Of a stretch of DNA of 31,304 nucleotides, positions 19,240 to 29,000 are shown one piece after another. Location of the stretch: contig BFEA01000396.1 in assembly GCA_003427395.1 (NCBI GenBank), forward strand, positions 513,783 to 545,086, written 5' to 3'. The stretch is from Chara braunii (lineage: Eukaryota > Streptophyta > Charophyceae > Charales > Characeae). Position 1 is the stretch's first letter, and each line of letters opens with the position of its first letter. Position numbers and translations under genes: made by a program. A model generated the notes under the pieces. The model saw only the letters and a program-made list of their open reading frames with translations, was not told where the DNA came from and made no database searches.

Positions 19240-19545
19240 ACGATGACGTTGCATAACGTACAGGTACGGGGCCTTTCCCTATGAAATGTACAGGTAATAT
19301 CAGTACGGGATCTGTACGGGAACCTATACGTTATATATGCCCCCGTATGGGAAAAAAAAAAAAAAGGTTATAAAAAATTTCTGAAAAAACAATATGTGAT
19401 GCAACAGCATCCAACAAGCAACATTTCGTTGAGCATCATCTTCATAAACTTACAAGAATTTGGGGGGGGAAAAAAAAAAACTCGTACGGGACCCCTAGCG
19501 TACGAGTACAGGAGTACGAGGGTGCGTACAAGTGGCACCGCAGAA
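19240..19545. repeat. cluster of GTACGGG words and homopolymers
   Basis: GTACGGG or GTACAGG words crowd 19257-19325 and 19492-19530. Between them lie A runs (about 19352-19365 and 19470-19490). No unit length is constant. Confidence 0.5.
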
Positions 19546-19917
19546 CGCCGGACACGCAGGAGCAGCAAATTTGGATGAGTTTTCGACCAAAAAAACTCTA
19601 TTTCAATTTCATTAAAAAAATTAACAATGTTCATTTTGACGACATGGCAGTTTTGTCATGGGGCTCCTCATATCTTATATTATCGTTCGCCAATCTATTA
19701 TGCCCTGATGACCGTATTGGACACATCGTTTCGAGCCTTAGAGAACTTCCTCCTATGAGAAACAAAACTTGGAGCTTAGCATATGAAGGGGGGCTCAACA
19801 AGTGAAGGTTGAGGAGGGACATCTCTCATATAGGGGTAAGAACGTCTCTATGTAGAAGGTCGTTTGAGGCTGTCGTCCGAACATGATCGTTCGATCATGT
19901 TCGACACTGTTGTTCAG

Positions 19918-20081
19918 CCCTTTGTGGTACTTCTTGGCATGTGATGGTTGGGCGTCATTCTCACACATGTCCTAACAAGTAGTGCTTCAGATGGTAGCGC
20001 ATGTTCGACCCAACTATTCACCCCCTTTGTGGTACTCCTTGGCACGTGATGGTTGGGTGTCATTCTCACACGTCTGTATAA
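19918..20081. repeat. tandem pair, period about 113 bp
   Basis: CCCTTTGTGGTACTTCTTGG followed by CATGTGATGGTTGGGCGTCA and TTCTCACAC at about 19918-19968 returns at about 20031-20081. The words TGGCACGTGATGGTTGG and AGTAGTGCTTCAG tie it to the 17.7-19.2 kb family. Confidence 0.8.
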
Positions 20082-20104
20082 GTAGGGTTTCTTGGCATGT
20101 AATG

Positions 20105-20280
20105 GTAAGGCGTGCATTCCAATGAGAATTAAGGGCATGCATCCCAATAAGAGTTAACGGCGTGCATCCGAAACACCAACGTTTTACGGCCAAAAGGATT
20201 GTGCTCGATTGTTCTATCGTGTCCGTGAGGTTTGTTGGATGTCTTAGATGCACGCCCTTAATTCTTATTGGGAATTTATG
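20105..20280. repeat. 25-bp repeats and their inverted copy
   Basis: GGCGTGCATTCCAATGAGAA, GGGCATGCATCCCAATAAGA and CGGCGTGCATCC follow at steps of about 25 bp (20108-20170). The reverse complement form GATGCACGCCCTTAATTCTT lies at 20249-20268. Confidence 0.75.
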
Positions 20281-20299
20281 GCGTATGTATTCACGCAAC

Positions 20300-21043
20300 G
20301 TAACAGTTCTTGTTCCTAATAAGTTACTGTAGCGCTTGGTGGAAGTCCATTACACCTGAATTTTGCATGAATTTGGGGTTGAACGGTCGGATCGGATATG
20401 ATAATTCACAAATGTTGTCCGCAACTACGTTCAGCAAACGACGACGAGCTCGTCCATGTATGCTTTGCAAAATTTTGCAGCACTGTTGGCCCTTTGTAGT
20501 TGGTGCTACACACTTATCTACTTCACGTTTCGATGGATATTAGGGTGGCCAGCTCAGATCTATAGAGATGGTTCAAAGAGGACCTTCGTGTTTTGTCCTA
20601 CCATTTCACACTTGCGGAAAGTTATGTCTAAGATCCTGCCCGATCGTGCGCTTTGACCCCTTCTGCCATAAGACCATATTCGTGAAAACTGGATTGAGAG
20701 AATAATGCAGTCTGCAAAATCGCGGAGACCTTTTTCCAAAACAAAACATACTTTCACGAATGGCGGTAACAAGTGAAACAGAAGCATTTTGAAGAGATTA
20801 GAAAAGTAGTGCTGAACAGTAAAAAAACTTTAAAAAACAACATCTGATTTACAAGCATGAAGAAAAATAGTTTTTCTAGGTAGCTAGACTCTCGTACTTC
20901 AGCAAGTGCAAAGGAATTATACATTTTCAATCACTACCAAGTTACCAACGCATACTCCCTCCGTTCATTACCGCCTCTGTGCGCTCCTTCCCTCGCCTCT
21001 CTGGTTACCGCCCCTCGGTGTGAAGGATCGGCAAGGTCTTTAC
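20300..21043. other. no gene recognised
   Basis: Only short frames without recognisable content. TACTCCCTCCGTTC at about 20953 resembles a Stowaway MITE end, but no partner end was found. Confidence 0.4.
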
Positions 21044-21196
21044 AAAAAGAGCAATTTTTTTGAAAATTGTGAAAATAAAACTAAAAAAAAAAAGAAGTGA
21101 AAAGCAAACTATGTTATGCAAAAAGAGCAATTTTTTGGAAAATTGTGAAAAGAAAACTAAAAAAAAAAAAAAAGTGAAAAGCAAACTATGGTATGG
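21044..21196. repeat. 76-bp tandem duplication, A-rich
   Basis: AAAAAGAGCAATTTTTTTGA ... AGTGAAAAGCAAACTATG at 21044-21119 is repeated at 21120-21196 with few changes, mostly in the A run. Confidence 0.9.
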
Positions 21197-21379
21197 CAGG
21201 TATGCAGAAAAACAAACAACTTTTGCCACAAGGTCACACTTAAATTCTACTAAATTCAAATAAAAAATAGAAGTAAAAAATAATTTTTTATTTTTATTTT
21301 TCTCAATTTGTTTGTTATTTTTTGGCCCAACTGGGGAAGTAGGTCCCACACCACTTTGATAGCCTAGGTTTCCAATAAT

Positions 21380-21720
21380 GTTATTGAGAAGGGGGGTGTT
21401 GGTGGGCAGCGAGGCGGGGAGGTCCAGGGACAGGTCCTGGAATGAAAGGGGCGAGGTGCGGAGATGATAGCCAGGGAGGGTCTGAAGAGCGGGGAGGCAG
21501 TTACAAAAGAGGGGAGGTGGGAACAAATTGGTGGAGGCGGGAACGGGAGGCGGAGCCTGGGAGGCGGGAATGCAAGGCGTAGGGCATGGAGGGCGACGAA
21601 GCGGGCAGGGCCAAGAGACAGGGAGTGCAAAGAGGTGGGAAGGGTGGGGAGGCAAGGAGGCAGGGAGGGGAGGAGGGCTTGGAGGCGAGGAGGGCTTGGA
21701 AGCGAGGAGTCCAGATAGTC
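21380..21720 (+). repeat. purine-rich GGAGG tract
   Basis: About 340 bp in which the plus strand is dominated by GGAGG, GGGAGG and GGCGGG words. Stretches such as GGGAAGGGTGGGGAGG and GCAGGGAGGGGAGGAGGG have runs that could form G-quadruplex or triplex structures. The long minus-strand frames here (Pro/Leu-rich) come from the bias. Confidence 0.7.
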
Positions 21721-22967
21721 ATGTACCAAGCATAGAGCACAATGCACTAAGATTCCAACCAAATAAGAACAATACAATGCATTTGAGTGCCAACGCCGAT
21801 GCTCCCTGGTCACACCAACACTGTATCCAATGTTGCTCCTACTGTCTGGGCCCAGCGCCCAACCTACTCTACTCAGCCTACCTATCCTATCTACGTTCAT
21901 GCGACTGGCTCACATCGAAGTAGAAGACCAATGTCCGTGACGTCAACACCAATGCCGACCACCTGCATACACCACGTACGTTCTCTCTCTTCCCCTCATC
22001 ACACCTAGAACCCCTTTGCATGTGCCTCCTACCCGAAGACCACCATCGCCATCACCTGCTTGCGCCCCTGCAGCCCGACTATGGCTGTTGTGCGCCCGCT
22101 GGCTCAGCAGCGCCCCTCACCTCAGCGCCCATGCGCGCGTCCGACCAGCAGCGCCGATGCAGACACTAGCACAACAATGCAGCAACATGCCCGCATTGCC
22201 TGCCAAGGCCAGAATGAGGCTGCCTGGGCGAGGCACTTTCCTTTATGGAAAGTGCGGCCTTTCCTCTGGCTGCGTGGGACTGGCCTGCGAGATTTCCAAT
22301 GGCTTCCGGTCGGGCCCTTGTATCTGCGCCCAGGCCCCACCCTCCTATTACGGCCTGAGCCCTTTTCAGTTGGGCACGTGCAGGCAGCCACCCAACCTTC
22401 AAGTGTTTGCGACATTCTCATTGGCTCACGGTGCATGTGTGACTACAATGCTGCTATCTCATTGACTCGCGGCCAGTCCATGATGTGTCGGCTTCACACG
22501 ACATGTGCCAGTGGGCTCAACTGTACAGCCCAGCCCTTGCTTGTGGAAGTAGCCTGAAGACTCACGTTGCTCTGTAACCAACTGGCGTGCTACAACTGTC
22601 TGATTCCCCACGTATGGGAAAATGCCGTAAAAGCCTCTCGTGGATATTCAGGCCCGTCTACACTTAGGGAGGGCACGGGGTTGCTGGGACCGCAGCCCAG
22701 AACGCTTCAATGTCTGATAAGGGCCCCACGTGGGCACATTCCTCACATTTATTACAGCCTGGGAACCGGGTCTAGCATCCCTCACATCAACAGTTGTGGC
22801 CCCTAGGGATGAGCCAGACTCTCCAGCCTGGCTTAACCCCAAACACAACAGCGAGCAACAATAGAGTTCATCCTTAAAAGGGTCCCTCTAGTTGAGCTTC
22901 ACATTGCTAAGAAGTTAGTAAGAACTAACAGGATGCAGCGATACGCCAGTAATCTTCCGGTCATTTG
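21721..22967. other. GC-richer stretch without a supported gene
   Basis: Overlapping frames on both strands stay open because of base composition, and none shows a domain. The stretch ends in a 22-base A run (22968-22989). Confidence 0.4.
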
Positions 22968-22989
22968 AAAAAAAAAAAAAAAAAAAAAA
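22968..22989. repeat. A22 homopolymer, possible retroposon tail
   Basis: Twenty-two A residues follow GGTCATTTG. Could be the 3' tail of a processed retroposon; no duplicated target site was found around it. Confidence 0.35.
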
Positions 22990-23135
22990 GCACCACCCCC
23001 TCACATAGGCTGAACAACGGGAAGCAACCGACTAGGATGCCAAGATAATAAAAAAAAAACGGATGACTGGTCCCACATGAAAGCACCGCTACGCTCGCCG
23101 AAATAGACCGACTAAAGGAACAAAACCAACCGGAA

Positions 23136-23516
23136 CGACGCTCGCCGCATCATCTACAAAAGCAGACAGCTAGCAACGTCGAAGTATATATCGTCACATG
23201 AATATCAGAGCGTAAAGGCAAAAACAACCGAATATATATATTGCCACAGAACTATTGACGAAGAGTGTAAGCACGTGAAGTAAGAGAAGAAATAAGATAA
23301 ACGTAGAAATGAAAAATGAAACGACAGACGGGCAAAGAGACAGACAAACCAGAATGACACAAAACAGTGTCCTGTTATTCTTTGTTTCACTGTATTCTTA
23401 TTTCTTTCAAAGTTTTTCAAAAAAAAATTACACTGAACAAAGAATAAAAATAGAAAACAAAGACACATTGAAATCATTCAGTTTCTCAGTCTTCTTAACG
23501 CCTCCTCCACCGTGCC
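23136..23516. repeat. AT-rich block, left copy
   Basis: Begins CGACGCTCGCCGCATCATCT and ends GCCTCCTCCACCGTGCC, with the same limits as 30741-31213. It lacks the inner part (between two AT runs) of the right copy. Not coding. The two copies flank the gypsy remnant, so an LTR was considered; neither end shows TG...CA and no target-site duplication is seen. Confidence 0.8.
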
Positions 23517-23904
23517 TCTAACGTACAAGGCTCGCCCCGTTGATGAAGTTGAGTGCGAGCTGCCCCCATCCCCGTATGCCATAACAACCCACTTGCACGC
23601 TATGGGAAAGTGGCAGAGTGGAGGAGGACGTGTTAAACACAAGGAAGAGAGGAGCAGAAAAGGAAAACCAAGGGAGAAAAAATAAAAAATGTTGACACAA
23701 ACGTATGTTTTTTACTCCATTCTTCTTTCTTTCACAGTTTTGCAGTTTTGGTGAAAAGTCTACCACGTTCGCTTTTCAGCGCACCTGAACTTCCTTCTTC
23801 ATTCTTCATTCTCATTTTCACCCTTCGGACTTTTCCTTTGAGGGTGTTAGGGTGCAGGAAACAAACAAAGTAAAATGACACAAACTTATGCTCTTCTTTT
23901 ACAA
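23517..23904. other. AT-rich DNA with weak inverted likeness to the preceding block
   Basis: GGCAGAGTGGAGGAGGACGT (about 23613) on the plus strand resembles the minus-strand end of the block (GGCACGGTGGAGGAGGCGTT), so this may be a diverged inverted copy. No gene. Confidence 0.35.
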
Positions 23905-24280
23905 CATTTGCAATGAACCCAGTCAGGAAGATACTCATCAGACGTCGAAGTTCCAGTAGTCTCAACTTTGTACAAAGTCTCTAGTTAATCGCGGAAATGA
24001 TATATGCAACAGTATCTCCTTACCAATAGACGAAGAGAGTGGAGGGAGGATAGACAAGGGAGAAGGTGGACGAAGTAATCAAAGATCACACTGCATTTGT
24101 AATGAACCCAGTCAGGAAGATACTCATCAGATGTCGAAGTTCTAGTAGTCTCACATTTGTACAAAGTCTCCAGTTAATCGTGGAAATGATAAATGCAACA
24201 GCATCTCGTTACCAATAGACGAAGAGAGTGGAGGGAGGATAGACAAGGGAGAAGGTGGACGAAGTAGTTAAAGATCACAC
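23905..24280. repeat. tandem duplication, period 189 bp
   Basis: CATTTGCAATGAACCCAGTC ... GAAGGTGGACGAAGTA at 23905-24093 is repeated at 24094-24280 with few differences. Confidence 0.93.
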
Positions 24281-24603
24281 AATAGTAACCCAACCAATCC
24301 CACTTCTTCTTCGGACTTCCTCTCCCTCCATGTCATCAATCAAATAGCGGTAACAGGTTTGACAAGTCCCGATAACACAAAAGTGCCACGTGGCACCACT
24401 CTTTCCTAGAGACAATGAAGCAAGCCAGCAACAAACAATATCAACGCTGGTCTCAGGTAAGTATCCTGTTTTCCAATCATCCACAAAATTTGATCCCGAT
24501 CTTCCTCCTTCTCACAACCAGTCACCTCATGTAGACAACGTGGCCAATGTCACATCAACAGTAGGAACAAGTAGCAGCGCCACATAGGCCGGTAGCCTGC
24601 GCT

Positions 24604-24770
24604 ACATCACCAATGTAGACCAGTGGCCTACGCCACATCAGCAATGTAGACAAGCGGTCTGCGCCACATCAACAATGTAGACAAGCGGCCTGCGCCACAT
24701 CAACAATGTAGACAAGTGGCCTGTGCCACATCAACCTTGAAGACAGGTGGCAATGCCACGTCAACAATGC
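24604..24770. repeat. 31-bp minisatellite, five to six units
   Basis: The unit is GCCACATCAACAATGTAGAC plus AAGCGGCCTGC. Outer units are more diverged than the middle ones. Confidence 0.9.
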
Positions 24771-25605
24771 ATGATACACCAAACAGAAAACGCCAGCATG
24801 TTGTCATAGCCCACGTCGTCGCCCACAGTGTCTGCGCACAGTCAGCGTCAAGCTCGCGTCTCGCCAGCATCAAAGCCAACGACCAGTCAGAGTCGAGCCA
24901 GCGTTCAAGCAGCATAGCAAGACTGAAAGACTGAATGACGACCTTCTGAAGACCAGCTCTTAAGTAGAATTTGACGAGGTTGTCTGGTCTCAGGTCCCTC
25001 TCCCACAGTTTTCCAAATTGACTCACAGCCAAGGGTCTGGATTGTGTACAGTTGCAGACTTTCCTTTGGACCTGATGTTGTCTGGGTACCTACATACAAA
25101 CAAATGTGTGTGTCTGACCGGCGGCCTATGCTGGGTACACTTTGACTTTGGTGGTTGGTTAGTTCGACAAATGACTTAGTCAACTGTATCTCGTAAAGAC
25201 CCTAAATCTTTACGTGGGGTGTTTCCCCCCCTTCGGCGTGGGTCTGAGTGCGACTTGTGGCCCTCAGACTTTCAATGAGGCATACAATATGGGTTATTGC
25301 ATTCTTGCCGGCCCATTTTTCAAGTTGCATTGCAGAAAATACATCAATTCTCACTTAACTCACGTTCATATGCAGCAACAATGTCAAGAGCAGTAGGTAG
25401 TAGTTCTTTCCTACTACACCATCTAGCATCAGATGGGGGTTCGGATTTCAACTGTACCTAATACTGCTTTTGAGGTCTTCCTCTGCCACCTGTAGAAAAA
25501 CAGCCATGTTCCAATATCTTTTCAACTTCATAGCCCCTATTCATAGAGGGTGAAAACATAAATGGCCTATTCGGAAAGTTATTACCTTTTACATAAGGTA
25601 GCAAC
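24771..25605. other. no gene recognised; small hairpin
   Basis: A perfect 7-bp stem with a 9-base loop lies at 25192-25214 (CGTAAAG ... CTTTACG). A pyrimidine run (GTTTCCCCCCCTTC, about 25218) reads as a polypurine tract on the minus strand, downstream of the integrase. It could be the element's PPT, but no LTR start (TG) follows it. Confidence 0.4.
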
Positions 25606-26052
25606 TTAGACGCATGGAAGACAGGGTATGTCATCTATGTGGTAGGAAGGTGCATCTGCATCTCCAATCACCTTGAGAACTACCCAGGGGCCATAGCAGA
25701 CAGGTAGCAGTTTTTGAGACACATTTTCTGATTAGGAAGACTCTTTAAACTTAACCCAGACAAGATCTCCTTCTTGAAATTGTGAAGGTCGGCGATGTTT
25801 ATGAGCATGTTCAATCATTTGTAGTTGGACTTCCAATATGTTTTCCTTAACCTTCTTGATGTCTTCTTCGTACAAAACTGCGAATTCACACGTACCTGGG
25901 GATAATCTCCGAATCTGGTCCCTTGTTAACGCATCAATGAGACGCCTAGGCTTCCATCCTCTATGCAGTGCATTAGGCGTTCTACCTGTAACAGTATGTA
26001 TACTGTTATTATAGGCACTAGCAATTTTAGGCAAGTTCTCATCCCAATCCAT
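25606..26052 (-). pseudogene. integrase C-terminal part
   Basis: MDWDENLPKIASAYNNSIHT, PNALHRGWKPRRLID and HKHRRPSQFQEGDLVWVKF match the end of the gypsy integrase core and the GPF/Y-type tail. TAA at 25732-25734 interrupts it. The same frame continues with QKLLPVCYGPWVVLKVIGDA and YHIDDIPCLPCV to 25606; GPW here is the usual GPF/Y module. It is joined to the N-terminal half by a rearranged segment (26053-26324). Confidence 0.85.
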
Positions 26053-26324
26053 CTGATCAGGTCAAACATACATTCACAAAAGTTGTTGGCAAAGATGGTT
26101 CATTTGCTCAGTTTGACCATTTGTTTCAGGATTTCTGTCTGACGACATGGTCAACCTGGTCTCATAAAGTACTTTGACAGGCAGTGGTCTCAGTAGTCCC
26201 ATCGAATTCTCAATACTTCGATAATTTGATAATTTATCTGGATTAATAATTCAACAAGCAAAGGAATGAACATAACGTACTTTGATAATTTATCTACGAT
26301 GACCATTACCTGAGTGTTACCATT
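26053..26324 (-). pseudogene. integrase catalytic core, scrambled
   Basis: The minus strand shows VMVIVDKLSKYVMFIPL (about 26310-26255), then a foreign stretch, then SSDRNPETNGQTEQMNHLCQ (about 26145-26085), which holds the likely catalytic Glu (GQTE). The part that should hold the second catalytic Asp is not there. Instead, a 26-base piece of the region just upstream is repeated (26179-26204 equals 26385-26410 apart from its borders). A duplication-deletion therefore replaced the middle of the active site. Confidence 0.65.
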
Positions 26325-26640
26325 TCAACTCTTAGTGAGACTCATAAAGTCAATGGAAATAGACTCACCTGACTCAGTTGGAATAGGCAGTGGTCTCAGT
26401 AGTCCCATCGGATTCTCATGCGAGGGTTTGTTCCTTTGACGGACAAGACAAGTCCGCACATAAGTTAGTACATCTTCATTCATTCCTTTCTGTTTAAAAT
26501 GTTCGCACAAATCAGCATATGTCTTCTTAAAACCAAAGTGACCTTCCGCATCATGACATTCTACAATGATTAAGCTTTGATTGGTTCTTGGTGAGGAACA
26601 CACAATCTTTCCTTGATAGTTGCTCCTATGCGAAGACTAG
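26325..26640 (-). pseudogene. integrase N-terminal zinc module and first catalytic Asp
   Basis: GKIVCSSPRTNQSLIIVECH, EGHFGFKKTYADLCEHF and YVRTCLVRQRNK form the H-H-C-C module. The last Cys is Arg (CLVR instead of C-x2-C), a TGT-to-CGT type change. It is followed by LRPLPIPTESGESISIDFM, with the first catalytic Asp in SIDF, and a stop at 26325. There is no ATG; the frame would have been part of a polyprotein. Confidence 0.8.
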
Positions 26641-27350
26641 TAAAGAAAGGAAAACCTTGGTTGTGGGACAAAGATTGTGAGTCATCTTTCAGAAAGTTAA
26701 AGTATAAAGAAATAAAAGTTTTGGTTGTGGGACAAAGAATATGAGTCATCTTTCAGAAAGTTGAAGTATGCTCTGACTCACTACCTTGTCTTAAAAATTG
26801 TTGACCCTTCTCTTCCTTTCGTCGTCACGACTCACGCGAGTGAGTATGGGATTGGGGTTGTGCTACAGCAGGACGACTTTAAGGGATATAGACCTATTGA
26901 GTTTTTTATCAGAAAACTTCCGTCAGAGAAAGTGACCAAATCCACCTATGAAAAAGAATTGTATGCCTTAGTGGCTGTACTAGACACCTGAAAGCATTAC
27001 TTGTTAGGGAGGCATTTCACCGTCTATTATGATCACTCTACGTTGAAGTGGATCAAGACTCGGCCTAGACTCTCTGATCAACTGGTAAGATGGTCCGCTT
27101 TCATTGATACCTTTGATTGAAAACAATAAAAGATAAGTCTAATGTGGTTGTGGATGCTTTGTCCAAGCGAGCTGACTTTTTTGGTACAATTGTCTCCTAT
27201 CTCGACATTAGGAACGAGATGAAAGAACAGATCTAGAAGGGTTATTGGAGTGATCTAATTTAGAGTTCTATCATTGAGACTCTACGAAAGAACCCTGAGA
27301 TATTCTCATAATATCGAATGACTGATGACTTACTCTTCTTTCTGGATAAA
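26641..27350 (+). pseudogene. RNase H and connection region, inverted relative to the rest of pol
   Basis: On the plus strand: LWDKEYESSFRKLKYALTHY, PFVVTTHASEYGIGVVLQQD, STYEKELYALVAVLDT, then TGA 26989-26991. The same frame goes on with KHYLLGRHFTVYYDHSTLKW and LSDQLVRWSAFIDTFD. After a frameshift come SNVVVDALSKRADFF and finally DDLLFFLDKT near 27350. This is the RT-connection, RNase H and pre-integrase spacer in correct internal order. The first catalytic Asp (usual TDAS) is His (THAS, codon 26833-26835). RT ends where this piece should start and integrase begins where it should end, so the segment was flipped in place. Confidence 0.88.
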
Positions 27351-27611
27351 ACTTTCTAATGAACTTCCTATAGTAACTAGCAAATCCTATGAAATATCTC
27401 AATTCAGTTATAGTCTTAGGTTGTCGCCAATATCGGATTGTTATAATCTTCTTTTCTTCAGGCCTTAGTCCTTCCTCGTTCACTATATGCCCTAAGTACA
27501 AGACTTCATGCTTCGCAAACTCATACTTTTTCGGATTCAGTTTGAAATTGCCCTCGCGCAACTTCTGCAAAACCATTCGTAGGTGTTTCTCGTGATCTTC
27601 TAATGTCTTAC
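27350..27611 (-). pseudogene. reverse transcriptase C-terminal part
   Basis: [40 protein letters not shown] and ELRYFIGFASYYRKFIRKF are the thumb-side motifs that follow the catalytic domain. The frame differs from the upstream one by a single-base loss about 27611-27615, just after YLDDILV. After RKF (about 27350) the open frame runs into the antisense of the inverted RNase H segment, which is not real protein. Confidence 0.85.
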
Positions 27612-28055
27612 TAACACTAGAATGTCATCGAGATAGACTACTACGAACTGATCAAGCCATTGACGAAATAACTCCTTCATTGACCTTTGGAAGGTTGCAG
27701 GTGCACTGGTCAAACGAAAAGGCATAACCACGAACTCGTACTGGCCATACTTGGTTCGAAAAACCGTCTTATGTTGATCTTCAGGAGCCACCTCAATCTG
27801 GTGGTACCCTGACTTCAGATCAATCTTACTGAAGTACCTCCAACCTTGCAACTGGTCCAACAGGTCATCAATGCGCAAAAGTGGTTGCGTGTTTTTCACA
27901 GTGACGGAGTTCAACCTACAATAATCTATACACTGATGAAGCTCACCTTCGTTTTTTAGCACGAATAAGACAGGCGCACCATAAGGAGATGAGCTATGAC
28001 GAATCCATCCTTTGACAGAAAGTTCTTGCAGTTGCTTACGCAGTTCCTCAAGTTC
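27600..28055 (-). pseudogene. reverse transcriptase catalytic part
   Basis: [66 protein letters not shown] (catalytic Asp), [18 protein letters not shown] and [10 protein letters not shown] (YxDD box) give the full set of RT motifs. The usual MPFGLTNAP box is MPFRLTSAP here. The frame is shared with the upstream linker and separated from it only by TGA 28056-28058. Confidence 0.92.
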
Positions 28056-28505
28056 TCAAGGAGACATTTGGTAAATGAGACCCTTGGCAATCTTGCTTCC
28101 GGAAATAATCTCGATTGTGTGCTTGATAGCACGCTCAGTAATTCCCGTCGGCTCGGTCTGCAAATCCTTGTACTCGTCGAGAAGTTTTTCAATAGAAGGT
28201 GGATAGGATGAGAAACACTCACCGACTCCTTTGACAACCGCCATCATCACCTCCTGATCCAACTTCTTTATTACCATCGATCGAAAAATCGAATAACCCA
28301 TACAGCAGAAAGACAAAGATGAGTGAGAGCCAGACCTGTGATACAACTTTATAACTCGTAGTTCAAACTTTTCGTCCTTTAGTTTGACAATTTTATCTTT
28401 GAACCTTACCTGTGGGTCCGCCTCCTCGTGCCAATCCATTCCCAGAATCATGTCAAATGGTAGGTTATTTTCTATTAGAAAGGATATCTCATGTATTTTT
28501 TTTTT
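28056..28505 (-). pseudogene. protease end and protease-RT linker
   Basis: FLIENNLPFDMILGMDWHEE (end of the aspartic protease fold), then DEKFELRVIKLYH and EYKDLQTEPTGITERAIKHT, the usual lead-in to RT, ending in TGA 28056-28058. The frame is offset from the first protease part by slippage in the 12-base T run 28496-28507 (an A run on the coding strand). Confidence 0.8.
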
Positions 28506-28712
28506 TTACTCTTCCTTTGTCATGAAATGACACTTGACATGATCGACGTATTGAGAGAATGTGATCGTGCTTTTGCCAGCCAACACAAACGCGATAGGTG
28601 GAGGTAAATCATTTACCTTCATTTCCAGATGCAATTGTGAATTGTCTTTTTTGAGATATAAGATCGCGTCGATCCTGAATCTAACAGTGCACCAACTCGC
28701 GTGTGCGCAATC
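28506..28712 (-). pseudogene. retropepsin-like aspartic protease, frameshifted
   Basis: HTRVGALLDSGSTRSYISKK holds the active-site triad D-S-G (Asp codon 28679-28681). The frame stops at 28619-28621, and MKVNDLPPPIAFVLAGKSTI, FSQYVDHVKCHFMTKEE continues one frame over to 28506. At the other side the frame is shifted against the gag tail near 28712. Family: gypsy-type retropepsin (A2-like). Confidence 0.8.
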
Positions 28713-29000
28713 TCAATTTTCAATTTCGACGATCATTAACTCACCCTTAGACTTAGCTTTCTTAGCCCACAAACTCCTAAGTGTTATGAGTTCATTACCG
28801 AGTTCGCCAATGGAATCGTCCAATGAGACAAAGTAAAGAACAGTGTCTGGGTGCACTGGACGATGGGCTGAAGAAGAGTCATCCTCTGCCTTGAGAGTCG
28901 AAAGGTTAGAAAGGGTTGTAGGTGCCTTACCTTTACTTTGGTCTAAACCCTTCGACTGAGTAGGAGCAGATGCTACTCCTACTGGCTGCTCGCTTTTGGG
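28713..29000 (-). pseudogene. gag-protease linker
   Basis: EPKSEQPVGVASAPTQSKGL, a Ser/Lys-rich linker, then VSLDDSIGELGNELITLRSL and KKAKSKGELMIVEIE lead into the protease. It is joined to the zinc-knuckle frame by a frameshift about 28980-29000. Confidence 0.65.

Noticed and set aside
20950-20970. Stowaway-type MITE end (TACTCCCTCCGTTC)
   Set aside because: No inverted partner within reach. The word is short and pyrimidine-rich.
22016-22557. Overlapping plus-strand frames of 149 and 165 codons and minus-strand frames opposite
   Set aside because: High GC keeps several frames open at once. No domain, no consistent codon signal and no start context seen.
9374-28058. Stop-codon reassignment, because several frames are broken by single in-frame stops
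   Set aside because: TAA, TGA and TAG all interrupt frames, they occur together with frameshifts and lost catalytic residues, and TAA/TGA also end conserved frames normally. Decay explains it better.
28056-28237. Minus-strand frame 27956-28237 as a separate gene
   Set aside because: It is a shadow of the protease-RT frame, whose RT-type sequence lies in another frame over the same bases.
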